Of a stretch of DNA of 64,000 nt, positions 48,478-57,017 are shown one piece after another. Source of the stretch: CAZWTD01 sp964637345. Its GTDB lineage: Bacteria; Patescibacteriota; Patescibacteriia; HK-STAS-PATE-3. Both the position numbers and the translations under genes were made by a program. A model generated the notes under the pieces. The model was not told the DNA's origin. It did no database searches and saw nothing but the letters and a program-made list of their open reading frames with translations. The first letter of the stretch is position 1. Each line of letters opens with the position of its first letter. The stretch is taken from NCBI GenBank assembly GCA_964637345.1, contig CAZWTD010000003.1:1-64000 (forward strand), written 5' to 3'.

Positions 48478-50392
48478 TCCCTTTCTCGATGCTCCGAGAA
48501 GCGACCGCCGTTTCGGTTCGGTTCGCCGATCTATGCGTGGCGCCGTCGTTTTCGACGGCGCGCCAATTCGAGATCCAAAAACTGACGCCGGGGCAACGCC
48601 GCATCTGTCTTCGCGACTTTTTGCGTGGATGACCCTTCTTGCCTGCCTCTTCCTAACTGGCCGTGCTTTTTTCCTCCAGGTTGTCCAGGGAGCCGAACGT
48701 CTCGACCAAGCGGAACACAACCGCATCCGCCGAGAAATCGAGCCGGCAATGCGAGGTATATTCTACGATAGAAATAATGAGCCGCTCGTAAAAAACATCC
48801 CAAACTTTACGGTTTCTGTGTTACCGTATCTCCTCCCGAAAGAGGGCGAGGAGGAAAAGGAGCTTATCAACCGTCTCTGCCAAATTCTTGGGGTCTCGAG
48901 CGAAGAAACCTTGCGCGCAATTCATGAAGCCGGCGAGAATTCTCGAAACCTTGTTCTCGTCGCTGAGCACGTCTCAACGAATAACGCGATTCTTCTGAGT
49001 ACACAAATTGATTCCTACCCGGGAATCTCGCTTCAAACTGTAGCCGTTCGTGACTATTTCGACGGCCCCGCTATTTCGCAGGTTCTTGGGTACGTTGGGC
49101 GCGTTACCGATCGCGACCTGAGCGAGCACGCAGGGGAATACTCACGAATCGACTATATCGGTAAAACCGGACTGGAGTATAGCTACGAATCGCGTCTTCG
49201 CGGAGTTCAGGGCTACCGCGACGTCGAGCGAGATCATCTTAATCGAGAGAAGCGAGTTATCGCCAATGTCCCGTCTATCCCGGGAACGAACCTTCAAACC
49301 ACAATTGATCGCCGCGTACAAAACGCCTTGGCCGGAGCCTTAGCTGAGGTGATACAACGGACCGGTGCGCCCGGCGGGGCAGCGGTTGCTCTAGACCCGC
49401 GAGATGGGGGAGTGCTTGCTCTTGTGAGTGCCCCGAGCTTCGACAGCAACGCTTTTGTTCAGGGCTTAAGCTCAGAAGAGTATCAAGGGCTTCTGAATGA
49501 CCCAACGAAACCATTCTTAAACCGGGCGATTACCGGAACCTATCCTTCTGGATCGACAATAAAGCCGCTGGTTGCTTCTGCTGCGCTTCAGGAACACATA
49601 GTTACCCCGAGCACCATTATTCAAAGCTCGGGCGGCATCCGAATTGACCAGTGGTACTTTCCTGACTGGAAAGCGGGAGGTCATGGCCCAACAAATGTAG
49701 CGAAAGCTCTAGCAGAGTCCGTCAACACCTATTTCTACTCCGTGGGCGGAGGAACTGATACCATGGACGGACTGGGTGTCGACCGCCTCAATCGCTACAT
49801 GAAGTTGTTTGGGCTCGATGCAAGGCTCGGCATTGACCTTCCGAACGAGCAAGCGGGATTTCTTCCTTCAAAAGAATGGAAACGAGAGGTGAAGAACGAA
49901 CCTTGGTATATTGGCGACACCTACCATTACGCGATCGGTCAAGGCGATGTACTCGTTACGCCCCTCCAAATTGCCAACGCAACAGCCGCGATAGCGAATG
50001 GCGGTACGCTTTACCAGCCGCACATAGCGCGAACCTGGCTCGACTCCTCGCTTCAGCCTATCGAAGGTATTCAGCCAAAAATTCTTCGGGATAACTTTAT
50101 CCAGACGGAACACCTCGCAGCGGTTCGCCAGGGCTTGCGACAAGCGGTAACTGATGGAAGTGCTCGCGCCTTAGGCTCTTTTCCAATTCCCATTGCAGCG
50201 AAAACTGGTACTGCCGAAATCGGGGAAACTAAAAAAACCCATGCTTGGTTTACATCGTTCGCCCCCTACGATGCGCCGGAGATTGTTATTACCGTCATTG
50301 TAGAACAGGGCGGCGAAGGGCACGCAGCGGCTCTCCCGGTAGCGGCTGCGGGGTACCGGGCATACTTTGGCCTTGATTCCCAGAACCCTTGA
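48449..50392 (+). CDS. mrdA: PBP2-like peptidoglycan transpeptidase
   Basis: A 647-residue class B penicillin-binding protein: an N-terminal cytoplasmic tail, membrane helix at about 57-76, pedestal domain, and transpeptidase domain with SxxK (S369-TI-K372), SVN (424-426) and KTG (585-587). It cross-links sidewall peptidoglycan with RodA. ATG 48449 overlaps mreD by 29 nt; ATG 48431 is an alternative. Its stop codon lies in the -35 box of the greA promoter. Confidence 0.95.
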   Translation: MARDPQYSHNPFLDAPRSDRRFGSVRRSMRGAVVFDGAPIRDPKTDAGATPHLSSRLFAWMTLLACLFLTGRAFFLQVVQGAERLDQAEHNRIRREIEPAMRGIFYDRNNEPLVKNIPNFTVSVLPYLLPKEGEEEKELINRLCQILGVSSEETLRAIHEAGENSRNLVLVAEHVSTNNAILLSTQIDSYPGISLQTVAVRDYFDGPAISQVLGYVGRVTDRDLSEHAGEYSRIDYIGKTGLEYSYESRLRGVQGYRDVERDHLNREKRVIANVPSIPGTNLQTTIDRRVQNALAGALAEVIQRTGAPGGAAVALDPRDGGVLALVSAPSFDSNAFVQGLSSEEYQGLLNDPTKPFLNRAITGTYPSGSTIKPLVASAALQEHIVTPSTIIQSSGGIRIDQWYFPDWKAGGHGPTNVAKALAESVNTYFYSVGGGTDTMDGLGVDRLNRYMKLFGLDARLGIDLPNEQAGFLPSKEWKREVKNEPWYIGDTYHYAIGQGDVLVTPLQIANATAAIANGGTLYQPHIARTWLDSSLQPIEGIQPKILRDNFIQTEHLAAVRQGLRQAVTDGSARALGSFPIPIAAKTGTAEIGETKKTHAWFTSFAPYDAPEIVITVIVEQGGEGHAAALPVAAAGYRAYFGLDSQNP

Positions 50393-50417
50393 CGTTATTT
50401 CGCTACAGCGGTAGAAT
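50389..50417 (+). promoter_or_regulatory. greA promoter, -35 overlaps upstream stop codon
   Basis: TTGACG (50389-50394), 17 nt, TAGAAT (50412-50417). The TGA at 50390-50392 is the mrdA stop. Start near 50424 leaves about a 44 nt leader before greA. Confidence 0.75.
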
Positions 50418-50467
50418 CCGGGACGCAGTATTTTGTTCTGCTCCATTTTTTTGCACGATCGACTGAT

Positions 50468-50932
50468 ATGAATACCCCTACCTATTTAACCAAAGACGGA
50501 CTGCTTAAGGTTCAAGAAGAGCTCGAGCAGCTAAAAACGAAAAAACGCAAGGAAATTGCTTGGCGTATCCAAGAAGCAAAAGAGCTTGGCGACTTGTCGG
50601 AAAACGCTGAATACACTGAAGCGAAAAATGAGCAGGCGTTTATTGAAGGTAGAATCGCCGAACTTGACCTCATTCTCAAGAACACAGTATTGATCGACGA
50701 AACAACGCCGCGAGATACCGTCTCAATCGGCACTACGGTGGTTGTTGAGTTTGACGATCAACGACGCCAGTCGTACACCATTGTCGGATCGAATGAAGTT
50801 GATCCAGCGCTTGGTAAAATTTCGAACGAGTCTCCCTTAGGTAAGGCCTTCCTGGGCCATAAGGTTGGGGAAACGGTAACAATTACCGTTCCCAAGGGAT
50901 CGGCCACGGTTCGCATTCTTACGATTGAATAG
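50468..50932 (+). CDS. greA: GreA, transcript cleavage factor
   Basis: A 154-residue GreA. The N-terminal coiled coil ends in the acidic tip GDLSENAEY that enters the RNA polymerase secondary channel; the FKBP-like C-terminal domain contains NESPLGKAFLGHKVGETVTI. It rescues backtracked polymerase. Monocistronic behind its own promoter. Confidence 0.96.
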   Translation: MNTPTYLTKDGLLKVQEELEQLKTKKRKEIAWRIQEAKELGDLSENAEYTEAKNEQAFIEGRIAELDLILKNTVLIDETTPRDTVSIGTTVVVEFDDQRRQSYTIVGSNEVDPALGKISNESPLGKAFLGHKVGETVTITVPKGSATVRILTIE

Positions 50933-50946
50933 CGGCTTTTGTTTAG

Positions 50947-50975
50947 TTGCCGGACCCCTCTCCGCGTGCTAAACT
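50947..50975 (+). promoter_or_regulatory. Promoter of the serS-alr-ddl-ftsQ operon
   Basis: TTGCCG (50947-50952), 17 nt, TAAACT (50970-50975), beginning 14 nt after the greA stop. Start near 50982 leaves a leader of about 22 nt. Confidence 0.6.
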
Positions 50976-51003
50976 CGGGAGGCTTTTGACTTCGTTTTCT
51001 CGT

Positions 51004-52278
51004 ATGCTTGATCGAAAATTCATCCAGCAACATCCTGACCGGGTTGAAGCAGCGCTCCGAGAGAAGGGAATTTCCTTCGACCTCAAGGCTTTTCTCAACG
51101 ACCTTGAAGAGCAGCGCAGCCTGAAGATACAGCTTGAGGAGCTCAACGCTGAACGAAACACACTCAGCAAAGGCGGGAAGCCAGCTGATCCTGAGCGAGC
51201 TCGAGCCGTGAAGGACAAACACCGAGAAGTCAAACTCGCTTTCGACCGTCTTGATGAGAATATTCGAGCGAACGAACTTCGCATTCCCAATCTCCCCTGG
51301 GACGGCGCGCCCAAAGGTCAGGACGCTAGTGCGAACAGGGTTATTCGAGAAGTAGGGAAGCCGAAACACTTCTCTTTTCCTCCAAAAAATCATATCGAGC
51401 TCGGACAGGCACTTCAGCTACTTGATCTCGAGCGCGGAGCTCAAACCTCAGGCTTCCGTGGCTACTATCTAAAAAACGAAGCGGTTCTCCTACAGCTCGG
51501 TTTACTGTCTTTGGCTGTGCAACGGCTCCAGCGAGCAGGGTTTAGCTTAATGGTCCCTCCCGCGCTCGTTCGAGAGTTCGCGCTCATTGGGAGTGGACAT
51601 CTTCCCTTTGGGCGCGATGAAGTGTATCAACTTACAACGACGAAGCACGAAAACGACGGACTCCAATTCCTCGCCGGAACATCAGAGCCCTCTCTCTTAG
51701 CCTATTACGCGAACACGACACTCGACGCATCACAACTTCCCATACGGCTATGCGGGATCTCGCCGTGCTTTCGTTCAGAAATCGGTAGCTACGGAAAAGA
51801 CACGAAAGGCCTCTACCGTGTTCATGAATTCATGAAGGTTGAGCAGGTTGTCTTATCGGCCCCAAACCTCGAAGGTTCAAACGCCCTGTTTGACGAAATG
51901 CTCGGCCACGCAGAGTCGCTCCTCAACGACCTTGAGTTGCCGTATCGGCTCATTGAAACGTCAACCGGAGACATGGGCGCTGGCAAATACCGAATGGTTG
52001 ATATTGAAACGTGGATGCCGGGCCGAAATGGGTACGGCGAAACCCACTCGAATTCGCACTTGACCGATTGGCAGGCTCGCCGCCTGGCCATTCGCACGAG
52101 GGGAGGGGAGTCCGCTCAAGAAACGGCTTTCGTCCACACCCTCAACAACACCATGATCGCCTCGCCGCGAATTCTCATTGCCATCCTCGAGAACTACCAA
52201 CGGGCCGATGGGACGATTGATGTTCCTCATCTTCTTCAACCCTTTGTCGGGAAAAAACGCATTTCAGGTGCAGCATGA
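51004..52278 (+). CDS. serS: Serine--tRNA ligase
   Basis: A 424-residue class II synthetase. The N-terminal coiled-coil tRNA arm covers about 25-105, then motif 2 (CFRSEIGSYGKDTKGLYRVHEF) and motif 3 region (SHLTDWQARRLAIRTR, LNNTMIASPRILIAILENYQ). It charges tRNA-Ser. ATG 51004 is the usual start; the longer open frame upstream is in the leader. Overlaps alr by 4 nt. Confidence 0.96.
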   Translation: MLDRKFIQQHPDRVEAALREKGISFDLKAFLNDLEEQRSLKIQLEELNAERNTLSKGGKPADPERARAVKDKHREVKLAFDRLDENIRANELRIPNLPWDGAPKGQDASANRVIREVGKPKHFSFPPKNHIELGQALQLLDLERGAQTSGFRGYYLKNEAVLLQLGLLSLAVQRLQRAGFSLMVPPALVREFALIGSGHLPFGRDEVYQLTTTKHENDGLQFLAGTSEPSLLAYYANTTLDASQLPIRLCGISPCFRSEIGSYGKDTKGLYRVHEFMKVEQVVLSAPNLEGSNALFDEMLGHAESLLNDLELPYRLIETSTGDMGAGKYRMVDIETWMPGRNGYGETHSNSHLTDWQARRLAIRTRGGESAQETAFVHTLNNTMIASPRILIAILENYQRADGTIDVPHLLQPFVGKKRISGAA

Positions 52279-53402
52279 AGGAACCGCTAACCTGGCTTGA
52301 GATAAGCCGGGGAGCCCTTCGAGCAAACGCTCGGGCCTTTCGGCAACTCGTCGGGCGAAAAACACACGTCATGGCAGTTGTGAAAAGCAACGCCTACGGA
52401 CACGGAGTAGAGCAGGTTGTCGACTCCCTCAAAGGTTACGTTGATTGGTTTGGTGTTGCGAATCTCACGGAAGCCCTTGAACTCCGAACTCACGATCGTT
52501 TTACCCCGATCCTTGTTTTAAGTTACTGGACCCCCGACCAGTGGCAACTGGCGGCGCAACACGCTATCGAGCTTGGCCTCTATTCGCTTGACCAAGTCCG
52601 AAGCTTATCCCGACTCATGCGGAACAGTCGAAAAACGATTCGCTGCCAACTAAAGCTCGATGTCGGAACCTCGCGTGTTGGACTTTCTGAATCCGACCTG
52701 GGTCAAGCCTGCACTATTCTCAAGCGCAACCCGCGAATACGCATTACCGGAGCCTACTCTCACTTTGCTGACGCGGAAAATACAGATCAGCATTTTACCA
52801 ATCTCCAGCTTCGAACCTTTACCTCACGCGTTGCTTTTCTTGAATCGCAACTAGGGCCGATTCCGCATACGCATATTGCCTGTACTGCCGCCGCATTAAT
52901 GAACGAGAGGTCCCGGCTTGGGATGGTGCGAATTGGAATAGGGATCTATGGGATCTGGCCAGACCAGTCTGTGCAAAGATGGATGCAACGACAAGCGCTC
53001 CGCTTTACCCTCACGCCGGCGCTGAGTTGGAAAACCCGGCTTATCCAGGTCAAAAGCCTAACTGCTGGAACAACAATTGGCTACGGCCGAAGCCACCGTC
53101 TGAAAAGACAAACTGTCGTGGGGATCTTGCCCATTGGCTATAACGAAGGGTTCGACCGGCGTTTTTCTAATCTTGGTCAGGTTATTGTGAATAAAAAACG
53201 CGTTCCTGTTTTAGGCCGCGTATGTATGAACCTTACCATGGTGGGAGTAGGGGAGGGGGCTCGACCCGGTGACGAGGTGACGCTTCTCGGGGGAGACGCA
53301 AAAAAGAGAAGCGCGGAAGAAGCGGCGGCGGAAATTGGAACAATTGCCTACGAACTTGTTACCCGCATTCCGGCTTCACTCCCGCGCCGGCTTGTGCCAT
53401 AA
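52275..53402 (+). CDS. alr: Alanine racemase
   Basis: A 375-residue PLP enzyme giving D-alanine for peptidoglycan. The PLP lysine lies in MAVVKSNAYGHG near residue 38, the catalytic Tyr of the C-terminal domain is in TIGYGRSHR, and GRVCMNLTMV carries Asn where most enzymes have Asp (CMDxxMVD). It is coupled to serS and immediately precedes ddl, the next step in D-Ala-D-Ala synthesis. Confidence 0.94.
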   Translation: MKEPLTWLEISRGALRANARAFRQLVGRKTHVMAVVKSNAYGHGVEQVVDSLKGYVDWFGVANLTEALELRTHDRFTPILVLSYWTPDQWQLAAQHAIELGLYSLDQVRSLSRLMRNSRKTIRCQLKLDVGTSRVGLSESDLGQACTILKRNPRIRITGAYSHFADAENTDQHFTNLQLRTFTSRVAFLESQLGPIPHTHIACTAAALMNERSRLGMVRIGIGIYGIWPDQSVQRWMQRQALRFTLTPALSWKTRLIQVKSLTAGTTIGYGRSHRLKRQTVVGILPIGYNEGFDRRFSNLGQVIVNKKRVPVLGRVCMNLTMVGVGEGARPGDEVTLLGGDAKKRSAEEAAAEIGTIAYELVTRIPASLPRRLVP

Positions 53403-53409
53403 TGAGGTC

Positions 53410-54531
53410 GTGAAACCACGGAAACGAAAACTACGCGTTGGCCTTCTGTTTGGCGGTCGCTCGGCTGAACATGAGGTTTCGGTTGCTTCAGCTCGAGCCG
53501 TTTATGAGGCTCTTGATCGTCGAAAATACGAGGTTGCGCTGATCGGAATTTCTCGCTCTGGTCGCTGGATGCTTGGATCAGCCGATCGGCTTCTTTCGCT
53601 TGGTACGCTTCCTAATCGCGCAACAGTAACGCTCTTGCCCGATCCGACGACCCGAGGGTTGACCGGACTTGCGAAATTACAAGCCGGGCCTCGCCTTGAT
53701 GTTATTCTCCCGATTCTCCACGGCACATACGGCGAGGACGGAACGATTCAAGGACTATTTGACCTCGCCGCAATTCCCTATGTCGGCTCAGGCGTACTTG
53801 GTTCGTCTGTCGGAATGGACAAGGTCCTTCAAAAACAGCTTTTCAGGGCAAGCGGGCTCCCAGTTGCCCCCTTCATCTGGTTTCGGGAATACGAATGGGA
53901 ACGTAAACCTAAAGATATTTTGCGTCAAATCACGTCACAACTCCGTGCTCCGTATTTTGTAAAACCGGTGAACGCTGGATCCTCAATTGGCATCACGAAG
54001 GTATCTCAAGCCTCTGGACTAGCTTCTGCGATTCGTACTGCGCTGATCTATGATGAAAAAATTATTGTGGAAAGCGGAATTCCTCGCCCACGAGAATTTG
54101 ACTGTGCGATCCTCGGTAATGACGCTCCGATTGCTTCGGGGGTTGCTGAAATCATTCCCAAGGCCGATTTCTACGATTACCAGGCGAAATACGCTGACAA
54201 TGCCACAGAAATTCTTATCCCCGCAACAATTACAGTAAAACTACGACGCGAAATTCAACAATTATCGCTCGAAGCATTTCGCATCGTGAACGCCTATGGA
54301 CTCGCGCGCGTTGAATTTCTCTACGGCCAGGGCAAACTTTACCTAAGCGAGGTGAATACGCTACCGGGATTTACGAGTCACAGTATTTATCCACGGCTCT
54401 GGGCGGCTGAAGGTTTAACGTATAGCGCGCTCCTTGACCGACTTATTCAACTTGCCCTGGAACGAGCGGCACGGCGTGGTCGCAGATCAGTAGACTATCG
54501 ACCACGTCATTCTGATCAAGCGCGGTCATGA
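53410..54531 (+). CDS. ddl: D-alanine--D-alanine ligase
   Basis: A 373-residue ATP-grasp ligase: LLFGGRSAEHEVSVASA at the start, ILHGTYGEDGTIQGLFDL, the PYVGSGVLGSSVGMDK substrate loop, VKPVNAGSSIG ATP contact and EVNTLPGFTSHSIYP metal site. GTG 53410 is the first start after the alr stop; the only nearby ATG is out of frame and stops at once. Overlaps ftsQ by 4 nt. Confidence 0.94.
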   Translation: MKPRKRKLRVGLLFGGRSAEHEVSVASARAVYEALDRRKYEVALIGISRSGRWMLGSADRLLSLGTLPNRATVTLLPDPTTRGLTGLAKLQAGPRLDVILPILHGTYGEDGTIQGLFDLAAIPYVGSGVLGSSVGMDKVLQKQLFRASGLPVAPFIWFREYEWERKPKDILRQITSQLRAPYFVKPVNAGSSIGITKVSQASGLASAIRTALIYDEKIIVESGIPRPREFDCAILGNDAPIASGVAEIIPKADFYDYQAKYADNATEILIPATITVKLRREIQQLSLEAFRIVNAYGLARVEFLYGQGKLYLSEVNTLPGFTSHSIYPRLWAAEGLTYSALLDRLIQLALERAARRGRRSVDYRPRHSDQARS

Positions 54532-55544
54532 AGCTTGCGTTCCGCCGTCGAAGACGCCGCCTTCCCGAATCCCGCGAAACGCTAAGTCGACGGAATCCAT
54601 ACTTTCCTGGTGGAGCGGAGCAGGGGAGAGCTCGCTTTCGTTACCGCCTTTATCTCCTTGAGCTCACGGGAGTCTTCGTTCTCCTGGCGTATCTTATTCT
54701 GTACTCTCCATTATTTCGTATTCGCGAAGTTCAAGTCTACGCCGGGGAATTTAGCGCCTCAACCCTAGCAGCGCGCGTGAATGATCTTGTGCAGCGTCGC
54801 CGAACGCTCGGAATATTTCCCGTTGGGAACTATTTGCTTCTGCGTCCGTCGTGGCTGAGTCGAGAAATTCAAATTGCATATCAAGACTCCATTTCTTTTA
54901 AAACGATTCGAGTAACCAAAGTTTTCCCGAACATCATTCACGTCACCGTAGAAGAACGCGGGCCGAGTTTTCTTTGGAAGCAAGGAAACGACATTTTTGG
55001 AGTTGACGAAGAGGGGACAGCAATTCGAAAATACGGTCCTGAAGAAGAAATTCCGAACCTTGTCCAACTGATCAATGACAACGAGCAGGAATTAACGCTT
55101 GGGTCAGTCCTTGTCCGATCGGATATTCCTCAACTCCTAGAACAGATAAAGAACAGCGTAGAATCAATTGGTTATTCCGTAAGCGCTATTCACATTCCCA
55201 CGTTTTCTTGCCTTGAGCGCACACCTACTCCGATTGAAGAAAATGCCGAGGCCCTAGATTCGCCTAGGACGAATACAAACGTATCAGGATACCTTGAGAA
55301 TGCGAATAAAACCTCGGCTGATTCCAATACCGGGATAGAGAGCACGTGCTCCATCCAAGCCCTGGTTCAGGAGGCCCAAGAACTTCACGTAGAGCTTACG
55401 GACGCCGCGAAGATCCTTCTTGTGCCAAACGAACTCGACGCACAACTTGAAAAACTTCGCCGTGCTGTTCAGGATGCAAAATTAGACCTTAAACGGCTCT
55501 CATACGTTGATCTACGCTTCGGGGAGAGGGTTTACTATAAATAG
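54528..55544 (+). CDS. ftsQ: FtsQ/DivIB-like divisome protein
   Basis: A 338-residue bitopic protein: a basic cytoplasmic tail, membrane helix at about 41-60, POTRA domain (FRIREVQVYAGEFSAST onward, about 63-140) and a beta domain ending LSYVDLRFGERVYYK, the FtsQ C-terminal signature. An extra low-complexity segment rich in Asn, Thr, Glu (about 230-270) interrupts the beta domain. Its place after ddl matches the ddl-ftsQ order of the classical dcw cluster. Confidence 0.88.
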   Translation: MKLAFRRRRRRLPESRETLSRRNPYFPGGAEQGRARFRYRLYLLELTGVFVLLAYLILYSPLFRIREVQVYAGEFSASTLAARVNDLVQRRRTLGIFPVGNYLLLRPSWLSREIQIAYQDSISFKTIRVTKVFPNIIHVTVEERGPSFLWKQGNDIFGVDEEGTAIRKYGPEEEIPNLVQLINDNEQELTLGSVLVRSDIPQLLEQIKNSVESIGYSVSAIHIPTFSCLERTPTPIEENAEALDSPRTNTNVSGYLENANKTSADSNTGIESTCSIQALVQEAQELHVELTDAAKILLVPNELDAQLEKLRRAVQDAKLDLKRLSYVDLRFGERVYYK

Positions 55545-55659
55545 AGATACGAAGGCCTATAAAGCAAAATAGGGCCTAATTCCGTATAGGAAACCCTTTT
55601 GCGACGTAGAAGATATATTGTGCGACTCATAAGCAAGTACGACGAAAGCTCTCCCCTGG

Positions 55660-56958
55660 CTACGGAAGGTAGTCGAGTGGGTTCACCGGGAAACCGTTTG
55701 ACCGAACCTCAAAATGCAAATGCGGTCCGGTTGTCAGCCATCCAGATCCAGCCACGCCGCGCGCCCCGCCCGATAAGCCGATAAGCTCCCCTTTTCGAAC
55801 GAACTGGTCAGGTGTAACACTGACCTGACTCAGGTGCAGGTAAAAAGTAGAAATATCTCCGCCGTGGGAAAGGCGGACCCAAGCATAACCAGGACGACCC
55901 GGTCCAATCATGTAGGGTGCTTGCACTGATGCAACATATCCATCAGCAGCCGCGCGCACCGGCGTTCCTTGCGGTATTCCAATGTCCAATCCGCTGTGCG
56001 TTCCAAATGGATAGTTAGCATCATGAAAATACGCGGTAATAAGACGCGAGCTTACTGGCCAAGCTAGCTGAGAGGCTGTTCCAAGGAGTTCATCGATATC
56101 TACTCCGCTCTCAGCGAGTTTTTCGCGGAAGCGGCGTTCAAGCGCATCAGCTGTTGCAATTGAACTATCGTATTCGGACTTCGCTTCCTCCGTAAGTTGT
56201 TGATAGGTAACCGCAGCTTCCTGGGCTTTACCGATGAGTTCCTCCTTAAAAAGGCGTTCCTGCTCTTGAGCGGTTTTATTCGATTCAAGGCGCGTTTTTG
56301 CCTCCTCGGCTTCTGCGTGTTTGGCGCTAAGGCTCTCTTGCTGCAACTCAAGGTCTTTCTTTAAAACCGAAAGGCGCTCTAAACTCTTTTTCATCTCCCC
56401 TTCTACATCGTGAACCGCCTTGGACCGCATGAAATACTGCGAGAAGGTTTTGTTGAGCAGGGATATTTCCAAATAACTCTGAGAGCTATTTCGATACATC
56501 ATGCGCAGGAAATCCCCGATTCGACCCTTGGCATCATCGATTTCCTTCGAGCGCTTCTCTATTGAGCCCTCTACCTGCTGTATTTCTAGGCGTATTTTTT
56601 CAATCTCAACAGTCGCTCGCTCGATTTCGGTTGCAATCGACTCGAGCTCTGATTCAATTGATTCAACCTGATTTTGCAGCGAACTCGCTTCCCGCTCCTT
56701 CTGACGTGCGGTCTCCTGATAGGACTGCGCCCGCTTCTCGAGGTCTTCGAGCTGCTTTCGCTTTTCGTTTATCTGGGCATTCAGATCAAGAATTTCCTGA
56801 GTCTCTTGATCGGATATTCCTGTATCCTGTGCCTTTGTCAGTCGAATACTCCACAGCCCAAATCCAAGGCTTCCAAAAACAGCAACAGCGGCAAAAACCG
56901 CGATGCCTCGTAAAAAACGGAGTTTTTCAGCTTGATTCTTTGTGCTGGTTTTCTCCAT
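55660..56958 (-). CDS. EnvC-like M23 peptidase with coiled coil
   Basis: A 432-residue protein with a membrane helix or uncleaved signal at about 15-36, a long coiled coil (about 45-270) and a C-terminal LytM/M23 domain. The zinc motifs HSGLDIG and GPHLHFEVR are intact, so it is a likely active endopeptidase, unlike E. coli EnvC. It probably cuts peptidoglycan cross-links during cell separation. ATG 56958 fits the promoter just upstream; that mRNA would be nearly leaderless. Confidence 0.9.
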   Translation of the reverse strand: MEKTSTKNQAEKLRFLRGIAVFAAVAVFGSLGFGLWSIRLTKAQDTGISDQETQEILDLNAQINEKRKQLEDLEKRAQSYQETARQKEREASSLQNQVESIESELESIATEIERATVEIEKIRLEIQQVEGSIEKRSKEIDDAKGRIGDFLRMMYRNSSQSYLEISLLNKTFSQYFMRSKAVHDVEGEMKKSLERLSVLKKDLELQQESLSAKHAEAEEAKTRLESNKTAQEQERLFKEELIGKAQEAAVTYQQLTEEAKSEYDSSIATADALERRFREKLAESGVDIDELLGTASQLAWPVSSRLITAYFHDANYPFGTHSGLDIGIPQGTPVRAAADGYVASVQAPYMIGPGRPGYAWVRLSHGGDISTFYLHLSQVSVTPDQFVRKGELIGLSGGARGVAGSGWLTTGPHLHFEVRSNGFPVNPLDYLP

Positions 56959-56966
56959 GGGAATAC

Positions 56967-56995
56967 AGTATAGCACAAAACACCCTGTTTTGAAA
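56967..56995 (-). promoter_or_regulatory. M23 peptidase promoter with palindromic spacer
   Basis: On the minus strand TATACT (56972-56967) stands 8 nt before the ATG; TTTCAA or TTCAAA lies 17 or 16 nt upstream. The spacer contains a perfect 7 bp inverted repeat CAAAACA-ccc-TGTTTTG (56976-56992), a possible operator. The start site would fall within about 1-2 nt of the ATG. Confidence 0.55.
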
Positions 56996-57017
56996 GCTTT
57001 TCTGTGGTTACTCTCCC

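Noticed and set aside
55545..55659. Terminator between the converging ftsQ and M23 genes
   Set aside because: Only short imperfect pairings (AGGCC/GGCCT, TTCC/GGAA) without a proper T tract were found; not strong enough to list.
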